A stretch of DNA of 64,000 nt from Collimonas antrihumi (GTDB lineage: Bacteria; Pseudomonadota; Gammaproteobacteria; Burkholderiales; Burkholderiaceae_D), in assembly GCF_018304965.1 (NCBI RefSeq), contig NZ_JAGQED010000011.1, positions 1 through 64,000 of the forward strand, in the 5' to 3' direction. Under the pieces are notes generated by a model. The model was not told the origin of the DNA, searched no databases, and saw only the letters and a program-made list of their open reading frames with translations. A program made the translations under genes and the position numbers. Position 1 is the first letter of the stretch. Each line of letters opens with the position of its first letter. This document shows, piece after piece, positions 19,245 through 28,220 of this stretch.

Positions 19245-20596
19245 TGGAGGTAAGGGTGGCGACGCTGGAAGCAGTATTGATCGAGGACGAACAAGCAGTG
19301 CGAGAGGCAATCACCCAGACGTTGGAACTGGGTGGCTTCACCGTCCATGCTTGCGATAGCGTAGAGCAGGCACAGACGTGGCTGAGCGCCGGATTTGCCG
19401 GCGTGATTGTCACCGACGTGCGCTTGCCCGGCCGCTCGGGCCTGGAACTGTTGACGCAAGTGGTGACGCTGGATCCCGATTTGCCGGTGATTGTCGTCAC
19501 CGGCCACGGCGACGTCAGCATGGCAGTGGACGCGATGCGCGCCGGCGCCTACGATTTCATCGAAAAACCTTTTGCCGCTGAGCGCCTGATGGAAACCGCT
19601 CACCGGGCGCAGGAAAAACGTAGCCTGATCATTGAGAATCGACGTCTGAAAGCAGCCTGGGTAGCGCATCCGGACATGCCGAGCCTGATTGGCCAGTCGA
19701 GCGCAATCGAGCGCGTCCGGACCATGATCCGCAGCGTCGGCCCGAGCATGGTGGATATCCTGATCAACGGCCAGACCGGCAGCGGCAAGGAAGTAGTGGC
19801 GCGCCAGCTGCATGTCGCCAGCGGCCGTACAGGTCCGTTTGTCGCCATCAATTGCGGCGCATTGCCGGAAACCGTATTCGAAAGCGAAATTTTCGGCCAT
19901 GAGGCCGGAGCGTTCACCAGCGCTCAGAAAAGACGCATCGGCAAACTGGAATATGCAAAAGGCGGCACGGTATTTCTCGATGAAATTGAAAGCATGCCGC
20001 TGGCGCTGCAGGTCAAATTGCTGCGCGTGCTGCAAGAGCGCAAGCTGGAGCGGCTCGGCGGCAATGAAGCGATCGCCATCGATTGCCGCATCATCGCCGC
20101 CAGCAAGGCCAATCTGCTGCAGATGAGTGCGCAGGGCAGTTTTCGCGAAGATTTGTATTACCGCATCGGCGTGGTCAGCATCGACCTGCCGCGCCTGAAT
20201 GAACGGCGCGAAGATATTCCACTGTTGCTGGCCCATTTTATCCAGGGCGCGGCGATTCGTTATCAGCGGCCGGTGCCGCAATGGACGCTGGCACAGATGG
20301 CGCAATGGCAAACCCGCGACTGGCCGGGCAACGTGCGCGAGTTGCGCAATTTTGCCGACCGGCTGGTATTGGGTGTGGCCGAGGGGGTAGGCGATCTTGT
20401 TGGCCAGGGCAACGGCGATGTCATCAGCGCCGTGCCGCTGCCGCAGCAAATGGATAGCTATGAGCGCATGCTCATCGCAGAAATGTTGAATCTGAGTAAC
20501 GGCAACGTCGCCATCGCCGCGGATCGGCTGGGTCTGCCCAAGAAAACCCTGTACGACAAAATCAAGAAATACCAGCTGGCCGTAGGTAAAACATAA
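19244..20596 (+). CDS. dctD: DctD-type sigma-54-dependent response regulator
   Basis: About 450 residues: receiver domain with acidic pocket (IEDE), phospho-acceptor Asp58 in VTDVRLPG and Lys in EKPF; AAA+ domain with Walker A GQTGSGKE, the sigma-54 contact loop as GAFTSA instead of the usual GAFTGA, Walker B GGTVFLDEIE, and WPGNVRELRNF; C-terminal Fis-type helix-turn-helix (AADRLGLPKKTLYDKIKKY). The ATG at 19244 overlaps the dctB stop by one base, but GTG at 19256 has a better ribosome site (GGAGG 5 nt upstream) and may be the true start. Last gene of the operon. Confidence 0.92.
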   Translation: MEVRVATLEAVLIEDEQAVREAITQTLELGGFTVHACDSVEQAQTWLSAGFAGVIVTDVRLPGRSGLELLTQVVTLDPDLPVIVVTGHGDVSMAVDAMRAGAYDFIEKPFAAERLMETAHRAQEKRSLIIENRRLKAAWVAHPDMPSLIGQSSAIERVRTMIRSVGPSMVDILINGQTGSGKEVVARQLHVASGRTGPFVAINCGALPETVFESEIFGHEAGAFTSAQKRRIGKLEYAKGGTVFLDEIESMPLALQVKLLRVLQERKLERLGGNEAIAIDCRIIAASKANLLQMSAQGSFREDLYYRIGVVSIDLPRLNERREDIPLLLAHFIQGAAIRYQRPVPQWTLAQMAQWQTRDWPGNVRELRNFADRLVLGVAEGVGDLVGQGNGDVISAVPLPQQMDSYERMLIAEMLNLSNGNVAIAADRLGLPKKTLYDKIKKYQLAVGKT

Positions 20597-20726
20597 GCCC
20601 GGCATAGGGTCGCGTCAGGTAAGTCGTGCAGGTCCGACAATAAGTTGTTGAAAATGGGAGATGTTACAGAACATTATTCCACTGGACAATCGCGCTTGAA
20701 TCTTTATCATTGGCATCTTTTTCAAG

Positions 20727-21881
20727 ATGGATGTCACAATGAGCGCTTCACCGCTGCCTTCAGGCTCATTCAAAGCACCAGACCGCAGTTCCAATTTTCA
20801 ATTCGGTTTTATCGACCTGTTAAAGGTCATCGCTGCGCAATTGATTGTCTTGCACCATCTGGCGTTCTATGGGCCGATGGCTGATCACGTCCGTCCCATC
20901 GCGCCGACACTGATTGGGTGGCTCGACGATTACGCCCGCATCGCGGTCCAGGTGTTCCTGGTGGTCGGCGGTTTCCTGGCGGCCAAGTCACTCTCGCCGC
21001 AAGGCACTTCAACCGTTTCCGATCCTCTGCGTGTTTTGTGGCGCCGTTACATGAAGCTGGTGCCGCCTTTCCTGGTGGCGACCGTGCTGGCAGTCGGCGC
21101 TTCAGCCTGGGCCGGATTGTGGATGACGCATTACTCCATCTCGGCGATGCCGACGGCGATGCAGCTGGCCGCTCATGCACTGTTGTTGCACTCAATACTA
21201 GGTTATGAATCGATCTCGGCCGGCGCCTGGTATGTCGCCATCGATTTCCAGCTATACGCTTTGCTGGCCATGCTGCTGTGGCTGACCGGTGGCCTGGCCA
21301 AGCGTCGCTCCATGCCATGGCTGACGCCAGCGCTGGTGGTGATCGGCGTCAGCGCATCGCTGCTGTACTTCAATCGCGATGCCGCCTGGGACGCCTGGGC
21401 GCCATATTTCTTTGGCAGTTATGGCCTGGGCGCGATTGCCTGGTGGGCGCGTGACCTGGGCCGCCGGCCGGCAGCGGTAGCGCTGCTGATGGCGGCGATA
21501 CTACTGCCAACTTCGTACGCATTAGCGATCGATTTCCGCAGCCGCATTGCGGTTGCACTGCTGGTAGCTTGTGCATTGGTACTGGTAAGCCGACGCGGCA
21601 TATTGCTGTCGCGCCAGCGTTTTGCCTGGGTACGCGCTTTCGGACGGATCTCTTACTCGATCTTCCTGGTGCATTTCCCGGTATGCCTGATCGTTAACGC
21701 CGCTTTCGCCAAATTCGTTCCGGCGCGGCCGTTGTTGCAGGCAGGCGGCATGGTGCTGGCCTGGGCTGCCAGCCTGGCCGCCGGCGCAATATTCTATCGT
21801 TGGGTTGAAATCCCGCTGAGCCGTCTTTCAGCGCGGGCATCCGGCCAAGGTTTGGCGTTGCAGGTTCCGGTCGCGGCATAA
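20727..21881 (+). CDS. Acyltransferase 3 family membrane protein
   Basis: 384 residues, about 10 membrane segments. The N-terminal FIDLLKVIAAQLIVLHHLAFY contains the conserved acceptor-site His pair region of the acyltransferase-3 family (OafA/NodX type), and the C-terminus RISYSIFLVHFPVCLIVNA is also diagnostic. Such proteins O-acylate cell-surface sugars or peptides across the inner membrane. No polysaccharide genes are adjacent, so the acceptor is unknown. ATG at 20739 is an alternative start. Confidence 0.85.
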   Translation: MDVTMSASPLPSGSFKAPDRSSNFQFGFIDLLKVIAAQLIVLHHLAFYGPMADHVRPIAPTLIGWLDDYARIAVQVFLVVGGFLAAKSLSPQGTSTVSDPLRVLWRRYMKLVPPFLVATVLAVGASAWAGLWMTHYSISAMPTAMQLAAHALLLHSILGYESISAGAWYVAIDFQLYALLAMLLWLTGGLAKRRSMPWLTPALVVIGVSASLLYFNRDAAWDAWAPYFFGSYGLGAIAWWARDLGRRPAAVALLMAAILLPTSYALAIDFRSRIAVALLVACALVLVSRRGILLSRQRFAWVRAFGRISYSIFLVHFPVCLIVNAAFAKFVPARPLLQAGGMVLAWAASLAAGAIFYRWVEIPLSRLSARASGQGLALQVPVAA

Positions 21882-21899
21882 CTTACGCCTGACAACGCA

Positions 21900-21924
21900 T
21901 GTAAGCGCCGAGAGGGCGCTTACA
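21900..21924. terminator. Hairpin between convergent acyltransferase and MFS genes
   Basis: TGTAAGCGCC-GAGAG-GGCGCTTACA: perfect 10-bp stem, 5-nt loop. It overlaps the stop codon of the minus-strand MFS gene. No T-run; plausible bidirectional terminator. Confidence 0.5.
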
Positions 21925-23209
21925 GCATATCTTCCATCTCCTGCCTGCCGCTGGCGGACACAAGGTCCGTGCGCTGGCGCCGTTGACGTCGAAAATGCAG
22001 GAACGCCAGCACCAGCGCTGCCAATTGCAGCACTGCGCAAAAATAAAACGGCGCACCGATTCGCCAGTCGCCTTTGGGCAAATGCGACACCATTCCCAGC
22101 AACGGCGCGCCAATGACCGGCGCGACCACCGCCATCAGGCTGTTGAGCGAGCTGACCGCGCCTAGCGTCTGGCCCTGGCTGTGCGAATCGACAGCGCCAG
22201 AAATAATGCTTTGAATCGAAGCATTCACGGTAGCGCCGAACACATTGGCGAAAATCACCGCATACATCATCCATGACTGACTGGCAGCGCCCCACAAGAG
22301 GTAGGCAGCGGTAGAGGAAACCAATCCGATAACAGCTAGCCGTTGGGGACTAAAGCGCTTCAACAACGGTCCCAGCAACACGCCTTGCACAATCACCGAC
22401 ATGACGCCGACTGCCGCCAGCGACTGGCCGTTTTCTAGCGGCCCCCAGCCAAACTTGAACGTGGTGTACAGCACCCAGGTGGTATACAACACGAATTGCG
22501 CCAAGCCGTTACAGGCAACCACTGCAACCAGCGGGCCTACGGCTTTCAAGCGCGATAGCGCACGCAACGAGGTCAAAGGATTGGCTGCCTTCCAGCCGAA
22601 CGCACGGCGCCGCTCAAGCGGCAGCGATTCCGGCAGCACGAAATAGCCATACATCAGATTGAGCAACGCCAGGCTGCCCGCAACAATAAAGGGCAAGCGC
22701 AAATTGATCGCGCCCAGCAAACCGCCCATTACCGGACCGACGATAAAGCCGACGCCGAACATCGCGCCGATCATGCCGAAACGTTTGGCGCGCTGCTCCG
22801 GCTCGGTGATGTCGGCCACATAGGCATTGCACACCGCAGCGTTGGACTGCATCGCGCCGCCGATCAGGCGCACCACAATCAGCATCCACAGCGCCGTGGA
22901 AAAAGCAGTCGCAAAAAAATTCAACGCCAGGCCGCAAAACCCCAGCAACAACACCGGCCGCCGGCCGTACTGGTCGGACAGCGCGCCGAGAATCGGCGAG
23001 CCGAAAAAGTTGGCGATGCCGAAAGCAAAGGCGATCGCGCCATACCAGAAGGCCTGGTCGGCTTGCGAACCGGTGAATTTCCCGACCAGAGCCGGCAGCA
23101 CCGGAACGATCAGGCCGATTGAAATCATGTCGATCAATACGGTCAGCATGATGAAGGGCATGGCTGCGGTGCGGGTTCGGTTCTGGGGCGGGGCGGTGAA
23201 ATTGGTCAC
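21920..23209 (-). CDS. MFS drug exporter, TetA/TCR-like
   Basis: 429 residues, 12 membrane segments. The loop 2-3 motif is GALSDQYGRRPVLLLG and the TCR-type opening is MLTVLIDMISIGLIVPVLPAL; the antiporter motif region GFIVGPVMGGLLG is present. The closest known class is the tetracycline-resistance TetA/multidrug group, but specificity cannot be read from sequence and housekeeping homologues are common. The C-terminus is basic then acidic (RRQRRQRTD...EMEDML). No TetR repressor is adjacent. Confidence 0.85.
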   Translation of the reverse strand: MTNFTAPPQNRTRTAAMPFIMLTVLIDMISIGLIVPVLPALVGKFTGSQADQAFWYGAIAFAFGIANFFGSPILGALSDQYGRRPVLLLGFCGLALNFFATAFSTALWMLIVVRLIGGAMQSNAAVCNAYVADITEPEQRAKRFGMIGAMFGVGFIVGPVMGGLLGAINLRLPFIVAGSLALLNLMYGYFVLPESLPLERRRAFGWKAANPLTSLRALSRLKAVGPLVAVVACNGLAQFVLYTTWVLYTTFKFGWGPLENGQSLAAVGVMSVIVQGVLLGPLLKRFSPQRLAVIGLVSSTAAYLLWGAASQSWMMYAVIFANVFGATVNASIQSIISGAVDSHSQGQTLGAVSSLNSLMAVVAPVIGAPLLGMVSHLPKGDWRIGAPFYFCAVLQLAALVLAFLHFRRQRRQRTDLVSASGRQEMEDML

Positions 23210-23653
23210 GCTTTGCTACTCCGGTAGGTGGTTTCATGTTGTCGCGGCGCGCAGGGATCGCCTGATTGCCATCAGTCATCATATCCAAAATGCGATGCTG
23301 TGGCCGGGTGCCTATCCGTACTCGACGAAGTTATTCCTACGACACTTCATGCCAAAAATCCAATACTGATTGTTGTTTGTTGTGGCTTGGCAACGCAGTA
23401 GGCAATTATTGCCGTCTGTACATTTTGTAACACTTTCTCATTATCAGGCTGACATGTTGCTATGTAGTATTCATTCCCGGTCGTATCAAGAAAATAATAC
23501 GTATGCTTAAGCGGGGAGTGCTATGGAGACACCGGATGACGCTGCCGGATGGCGCCAGCAGAAAAAAAGCAACTTGTTACCGAGCGGTCCGTATCGATCT
23601 TTTTGATGCCCATGTAGTTCAATTTATCGAAATTTAAATTGCAAAGGTTATTC
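23210..23653. other. Intergenic region; one short ORF candidate
   Basis: AT-rich divergent region between the MFS gene and a lipoprotein gene. The only coding candidate is a 27-residue frame at 23523-23606 on the plus strand (begins METPDDAAGWRQQ), preceded by GGGGAG; it is too short to judge and may be chance. No other structure stands out. Confidence 0.4.
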
Positions 23654-24688
23654 ATGAAGATATACCCATGTACGGTTACCCTGTTAACCCTCGCGCTGGC
23701 AGGTTGCGGTGGCGGCGGCAGTTCTTCCGGTGCGCCTGCACCGAGCACGCCAGTGGTGAGCGATGCGCAAAAGAACTATGAAAGCATGGCACTCTCTGCA
23801 AACGGCGGGTTGCACTACCTGGATGGAAGTTTGAGTATTTCAACTTCCTCGTCCGGAGCGTTAACAGTGAATCCCGGTAGTTTCTTTTTCACTTACGACT
23901 CAAACATACCGCTCTCTGCGGCCGGCGGTCCGCAGCTGCTATCAGAAACATATACGACTTTAGCCTCTACATTGCCGTTACCAAAATTTTCTGCCGCAGG
24001 CCGGTACCTGGTTAACGGGAATGTCTATACCGCAGCAGGTCCTACACAAGGAAGCGTCAGCTATTCAGGCAACAATATCCTGACCAATTTTTTTGCAGCA
24101 GACGGCAAGACCGTCATTCGTTCTCTGCTTGATTCCAGCGTCACGGCGGTGGGACTATCGGGGTTGATCGCGAGTTCGCCAACTGAGCTTTTCACAAATA
24201 GCAGCCTTGGGATCATCACCAACACTATCAATGGTTTGTCGCTATACAACAAGCAGGCCAGCTGGCAACCCGGTTCGGCATATCTTAAGATCGTCAGGCA
24301 GTCTGTCGGTGACACGCTATCCGTCGGCGATTGCGTTCTGCCGGTGACGACAGGCGTAAATATCACACCTTGCACCAACACGGTTTCGACGCTCGAAGGA
24401 TTTTTTCCCCACGTCAGCTCAACCGACGGGTTGACGTATCAGATAACTGACGGCCAAATCGTCACACTGGCGGGTGTCCGCGCATGGGTCTCCAATGCGG
24501 CGCTAAAGGTAGCTACTCCGGAATTCCGTGTGTACTATCAAAGTAACGGTGCTATCTATCGCGGCGCGCTGTTGAGAGATGGGACGCAGCTTCAACTATC
24601 GGTACCCGGCGCCACTACACTGCAGAATTTTTATATTTTTCTGAACGGCGCTGCGATGCAGTCAGTTAAGTCGGCAGTTAACTTCTAA
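23654..24688 (+). CDS. Secreted lipoprotein of unknown function
   Basis: 344 residues from ATG 23654 (preceded by AAAGG). The signal peptide ends in lipobox LALAGC, followed by a Gly/Ser-rich linker (GGGGSSSG) that would tether the domain. The rest is rich in Ser, Thr, Gly and short beta-prone stretches, with a single Cys pair (GDCVLPV, TPCTNT) that could form a disulphide. No family is recognised. Likely exposed in the periplasm or on the surface. A hairpin follows the gene. Confidence 0.75.
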   Translation: MKIYPCTVTLLTLALAGCGGGGSSSGAPAPSTPVVSDAQKNYESMALSANGGLHYLDGSLSISTSSSGALTVNPGSFFFTYDSNIPLSAAGGPQLLSETYTTLASTLPLPKFSAAGRYLVNGNVYTAAGPTQGSVSYSGNNILTNFFAADGKTVIRSLLDSSVTAVGLSGLIASSPTELFTNSSLGIITNTINGLSLYNKQASWQPGSAYLKIVRQSVGDTLSVGDCVLPVTTGVNITPCTNTVSTLEGFFPHVSSTDGLTYQITDGQIVTLAGVRAWVSNAALKVATPEFRVYYQSNGAIYRGALLRDGTQLQLSVPGATTLQNFYIFLNGAAMQSVKSAVNF

Positions 24689-24700
24689 GACGGCGCAACG

Positions 24701-24737
24701 ATATGGTGAATGGGCATGGCAGCGCCATTCGCCATAT
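24701..24737 (+). terminator. Hairpin after the lipoprotein gene
   Basis: ATATGGTGAATGG and CCATTCGCCATAT pair over 13 positions with one G-U, loop 11 nt. Placed 13 bp after the stop codon. No T-run follows. The rest of the gap up to 25002 shows nothing further. Confidence 0.45.
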
Positions 24738-25002
24738 CGAGATTGCGTCGGATCAGATTTATCTCATTGAATAATTACTCTCGCTATTTTCCGAAAAAAA
24801 GTCCTCAGAAATATCGCTCCTGAATATCAATGATTCATGCCGGCATGGCTGAAGAAATACTCCAATCGTAATCGTCCGAAATCAGTAGCTGCCTTTCAAT
24901 TTAAGGTTCAGAATCGATTCGTCTTCAGTTCATTTTCACTGATATCCGAGATGAATGCCGAGTGAACTGGCGGATATTTATTGTCGATAAAAAGGATTGG
25001 GT

Positions 25003-26127
25003 ATGGCTAAAGTAACTGGTTTATCCGGGAATGAGATTTTCTGCCTGGCGTTAAAGAATTATTCGGCAGGTGAAATCGTAGTAGGCAACAGCGTCAACTC
25101 GATGGGCTTTCTCGGCGGGATCGGCGCCGGTTTGAAAAACATGCTTGGTGGCGAGATCTCGCAAGTGACTGCGGCGATCCACGAAGGCCGTGCCAGTGCC
25201 TTCGAGCGCATGACCAGGGAGGCGATGCAGGCGGGAGCCTCAGGCGTGGCAGGGGTTTCCAGCGAATTGAGATCGTTCAGCGGCAACACCGAGTTTTTGT
25301 TCGTGGGTTCATGCATCCACGCACGCAACCTGCCAGGCCGCTTCTTCACCACGGCCGGCGATGCGCAAGAACTGTATTGCCACATGGATGCCGGCTATGA
25401 GCCGATCCAGCATGCGTTCGGCAATATCGCCTATTCGATGGGAGTCGGCGGCGGCATCATGGGGTCGCTGAAGACTTTGGTGCGCGGTGAAATCGCAGAG
25501 TACAGCAATATCTTCAATACGACGCGCCACAAGGCGCTTGAACGGCTGGTCAGCCAGGCCAAGGCCGATGGCGCCAATGCCGTAGTCGGTATCCGCACCA
25601 CCATATTGCCATGGATGGGAACGCATGAGATGCTGATGACCGGCACGGCATCGAGGCATAGTGCGCTTCCTGCCAGCGCGGACGGCAATCCGGTCACCAG
25701 CGATTTGACTGGTGAAGAACTGTGGGCAATGACCAGCCTGGGTTATGCGCCAGTCAAATTGCTGATGTCGACTTCAATCTACTCGCTGGGCATGGTGGGC
25801 GGCTTCATGGCGGCATTCAAATCCTTCACCAAGGGCGAGATCAGCGATCTGACTACATTGATTCATGATGCGCGTGAGATTGCGATTGAGCGTTTGAAAA
25901 GTGAGGCTGATGCGCTCAGCGCGGAGGAAGTCGTCGGAGTAAAGACCTATATCGCTGAAATCGGTAGCGGACTGGTCGAGTTCATGGCGATCGGTACCGC
26001 GGTCAAAAAAAATCAAGGCTTTTCGGTCAAGACCGCTGCGCTTCCTGCGCAGGCAATTATTCGCGACAAGGACACCTGGATTGATGGTGATTTCGGTTTT
26101 TCGCTGGATCGCAGCGGAAATCCCTGA
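25003..26127 (+). CDS. Triple YbjQ/UPF0145-domain protein
   Basis: 374 residues from ATG 25003 (AAAAGGA upstream). Three tandem copies of the YbjQ (UPF0145, heavy-metal-binding-like) domain at about 10-105, 120-217 and 236-335. Each repeats the same series: SMGFLGGIGAG/SMGVGGGIMGS/SLGMVGGFMAA, then GEI, then an A-x-ERL helix, then GVxGV and a final GT/GS strand. YbjQ itself is a single domain of about 107 residues that assembles as a pentamer; function is unknown. No signal peptide. A fused trimer is unusual. The downstream 75-codon fragment may be the remains of an operon partner. Confidence 0.85.
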   Translation: MAKVTGLSGNEIFCLALKNYSAGEIVVGNSVNSMGFLGGIGAGLKNMLGGEISQVTAAIHEGRASAFERMTREAMQAGASGVAGVSSELRSFSGNTEFLFVGSCIHARNLPGRFFTTAGDAQELYCHMDAGYEPIQHAFGNIAYSMGVGGGIMGSLKTLVRGEIAEYSNIFNTTRHKALERLVSQAKADGANAVVGIRTTILPWMGTHEMLMTGTASRHSALPASADGNPVTSDLTGEELWAMTSLGYAPVKLLMSTSIYSLGMVGGFMAAFKSFTKGEISDLTTLIHDAREIAIERLKSEADALSAEEVVGVKTYIAEIGSGLVEFMAIGTAVKKNQGFSVKTAALPAQAIIRDKDTWIDGDFGFSLDRSGNP

Positions 26128-26152
26128 GTTGCCCAATTTCTGAGCGCAATGA

Positions 26153-26380
26153 CAATGTGATTTTGCCGCGCTCTCTGTAGCGCAAAGGCTGGCGGATGCT
26201 CGCCGGCGGGGACGCCTGGCCGAAGCGTTTGAGACGTCCAAGGTGCCGTTGGTGCCGCAGATCCAGATGGGCGGGGGTGGCGACACCAATGCATTCAATA
26301 CTTTGCTGTCGCTGATGGGATCGCTTAAAGCCGGTGAGCTGACTCAGTCGTTGAAACAAGGAGAAACCCCGTGTGTGTAA
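26153..26380 (+). pseudogene. Beheaded gene fragment with SPFH/flotillin-like tail
   Basis: An open frame of 75 codons with no start codon at its head runs from just after a stop at 26150 to TAA at 26378. Its product has clear coding character: RLAEAFETSKVPLVPQIQM, then GGGGDTNAFNTLLSLMG and SLKAGELTQSL. This resembles the C-terminal tail of SPFH (flotillin/band-7-like) proteins, which often end in a PLVPQI-MGGG stretch; the assignment is tentative. It follows the triple-YbjQ gene by 25 bp in the same orientation, suggesting that an internal deletion removed most of a second operon gene. Confidence 0.5.
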
Positions 26381-26441
26381 TTTCATGGGGTGATGGCAAA
26401 ATTTCATTTAATGAAAATTTAAAAAATACTTTTAAATCATG

Positions 26442-26474
26442 CTGATAAATCACATTTCTAATGTGATTTATCAG
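26442..26474. promoter_or_regulatory. Perfect 14-bp palindrome upstream of tetR-type gene
   Basis: CTGATAAATCACAT-TTCTA-ATGTGATTTATCAG. It lies 70 bp before the TetR gene that heads the efflux operon and is the best candidate operator for autoregulation. It could also end the transcript of the upstream fragment, but no T-run follows. Confidence 0.5.
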
Positions 26475-26543
26475 GTTTGTGATCATCTTTACGTTACATA
26501 TCCGTCCTTGTAATTAATTAATGCATTGATTAATCTCAATTGC

Positions 26544-27218
26544 ATGGACCGACCAACGCCAACCCGCGGACGTCCCGTAGCTTCCGACCAGGACACGCGC
26601 GAAAAGCTACTTGATACCGCCACGCTATTGTTCTCGTCGCAAGGAATCGCGGCGACTACGGTGGCGGCGGTTGCGCGCCAGGCCGGCGTTACCTCGGCCA
26701 TGGTGCATTACTACTTCAATAACCGCGACCAGTTGATCGAGGCTGTGGTGGATGAGCGGGTCTGCCTGTTCGTCAACAGTATCTGGGATCCGATTACTGG
26801 CGGCGAATCTCCCGAGCAAATGATCATGGGTATCGTCGAGCGCATGATCGCGACCACCGAAACCATGCCGTGGATGCCTGCCTTGTGGGTGCGCGAAGTC
26901 CTGAGCGATGGCGGTGAATTGCGCGAGCGCATGGTAAAGCGGGTACCGTTGGCCAAACTCGCCTTGTTCGCTGAGAACATCGGGCGCAGTCAGCAAGCGG
27001 GAACCATCAATCCGGGACTGGAGCCGAGCCTGATCTTTATCTCGGTGCTCGGCTTGACCATGTTGCCGCTGGCGATGGCGCGCACCTTGAAGAACAGGCC
27101 GCTAATGCCAGCCTTGAACAAGGCAGCGCTGCTTGACAAGGATGTTCTGAAAAGACACATCAAGGCGCTGCTGCAGCACGGGCTGGCGCTGCCGCCGATT
27201 ACGCGTACCGACGAATAA
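26544..27218 (+). CDS. TetR-family transcriptional regulator
   Basis: 224 residues from ATG 26544; the longer TTG start at 26526 is less likely. The DNA-binding head is standard TetR: TREKLLDTATLLFSSQGIAA, TTVAAVARQAGVTSAMVHYYF. The C-terminal domain is ligand-binding and variable. It is 15 bp ahead of the HlyD gene in one operon with an ABC efflux pump and outer-membrane channel, so it is probably the repressor of that pump, released by a pump substrate. The palindrome at 26442 is the likely target. Confidence 0.9.
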   Translation: MDRPTPTRGRPVASDQDTREKLLDTATLLFSSQGIAATTVAAVARQAGVTSAMVHYYFNNRDQLIEAVVDERVCLFVNSIWDPITGGESPEQMIMGIVERMIATTETMPWMPALWVREVLSDGGELRERMVKRVPLAKLALFAENIGRSQQAGTINPGLEPSLIFISVLGLTMLPLAMARTLKNRPLMPALNKAALLDKDVLKRHIKALLQHGLALPPITRTDE

Positions 27219-27233
27219 CCGAGGACAAATTCC

Positions 27234-28220
27234 ATGTCTACGTCGCATAGCCTTGGCAAGCGGTTGCAGCGATCTTCAGTCCTTGTGATCGCGTCTCTCT
27301 GCTATCTGGCGTTGGCAGGATGCACGCCGAATAACGACAACGACTGGCAGGGCTATGTGGAAGGTGAGTATGTGTATGTCGCCTCGTCGCAAGCCGGCCG
27401 TCTCGATCACCTGTCGGTCCAGCGCGGGCAGCAGGTGGCGTCGGGCGGGCCATTGTTCATGCTGGAATCGGGCGATGAAATCGCTGCCCGGCGGCAGGCG
27501 CAACGCCAGCTGAATGCGACACAGGCACAGCTGGCGGATATCCAGAGCGGCAAGCGTCCACAGGAGCAGCAGGTCACGCGGGCGCAGCTGGCACAGGCCC
27601 GGGCCACAGCCACCAAGGCAGCGCTACAGCTCAGCCGCGATCAGATACAGTTCCAGGCCGGCGGCATCGCTAAACAGCAACTCGATGATTCACGTGCCGC
27701 AGCCGAGACTGCGGCGGCACAGGTCAGGCAGTGGCAAAGCCAATTGGCGGTGGACCGTTTGCCCAGTCGCGACGCCCAGATCCGTGCCCAACAGGCACAG
27801 GTTGCGGCGGCGCAGGCGGTGTTGGAGCAGGCTGACTGGAAGCTGGCGCAAAAGACAGTGACGGCAACCCGTAGCGGCCTGGTGTTCGACACCATGTATC
27901 GCGAAGGCGAATGGGTGGCGGCCGGCAATCCGGTGCTGCGCATGCTGCCGCCGGAAAACGTGAAAATCCGTTTCTTCGTGCCGGAAACCACGCTCGGCCG
28001 GTTCAAGCTGAACCAGGCCGTGACGCTCGGCTGCGATGGTTGCGAGGCTAAGGTGGCCGCGCACATTTCCTACATCTCGACCGAATCTGAATATAACCCG
28101 CCCATCATTTACAGCAATCAGTCGCGTGCCAAACTGGTCTACATGATCGAGGCGCGTCCGGCGCCGGCCGATGCGCTCAAACTGCATCCGGGGCAACCGG
28201 TTGAAGTGAGATTGCCATGA
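27234..28220 (+). CDS. HlyD/YbhG-type membrane fusion lipoprotein
   Basis: 328 residues. Signal sequence with lipobox LALAGC, so it is probably lipid-anchored to the inner membrane. Then the biotinyl-lipoyl half (VYVASSQAGRLDHLSVQRG), a long alpha-helical hairpin rich in Gln and Ala (ATQAQLADIQSGKRPQEQQ), the second lipoyl half (VTATRSGLVFDTMYREGEWV) and a beta-barrel domain. It bridges the ABC permease and the TolC-like channel encoded downstream. Its stop overlaps the ATPase start as ATGA. Confidence 0.9.
   Translation: MSTSHSLGKRLQRSSVLVIASLCYLALAGCTPNNDNDWQGYVEGEYVYVASSQAGRLDHLSVQRGQQVASGGPLFMLESGDEIAARRQAQRQLNATQAQLADIQSGKRPQEQQVTRAQLAQARATATKAALQLSRDQIQFQAGGIAKQQLDDSRAAAETAAAQVRQWQSQLAVDRLPSRDAQIRAQQAQVAAAQAVLEQADWKLAQKTVTATRSGLVFDTMYREGEWVAAGNPVLRMLPPENVKIRFFVPETTLGRFKLNQAVTLGCDGCEAKVAAHISYISTESEYNPPIIYSNQSRAKLVYMIEARPAPADALKLHPGQPVEVRLP

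Noticed and set aside
19169-20605. 478-codon open frame on the minus strand
   Set aside because: Antisense to dctD, which carries all response-regulator motifs.
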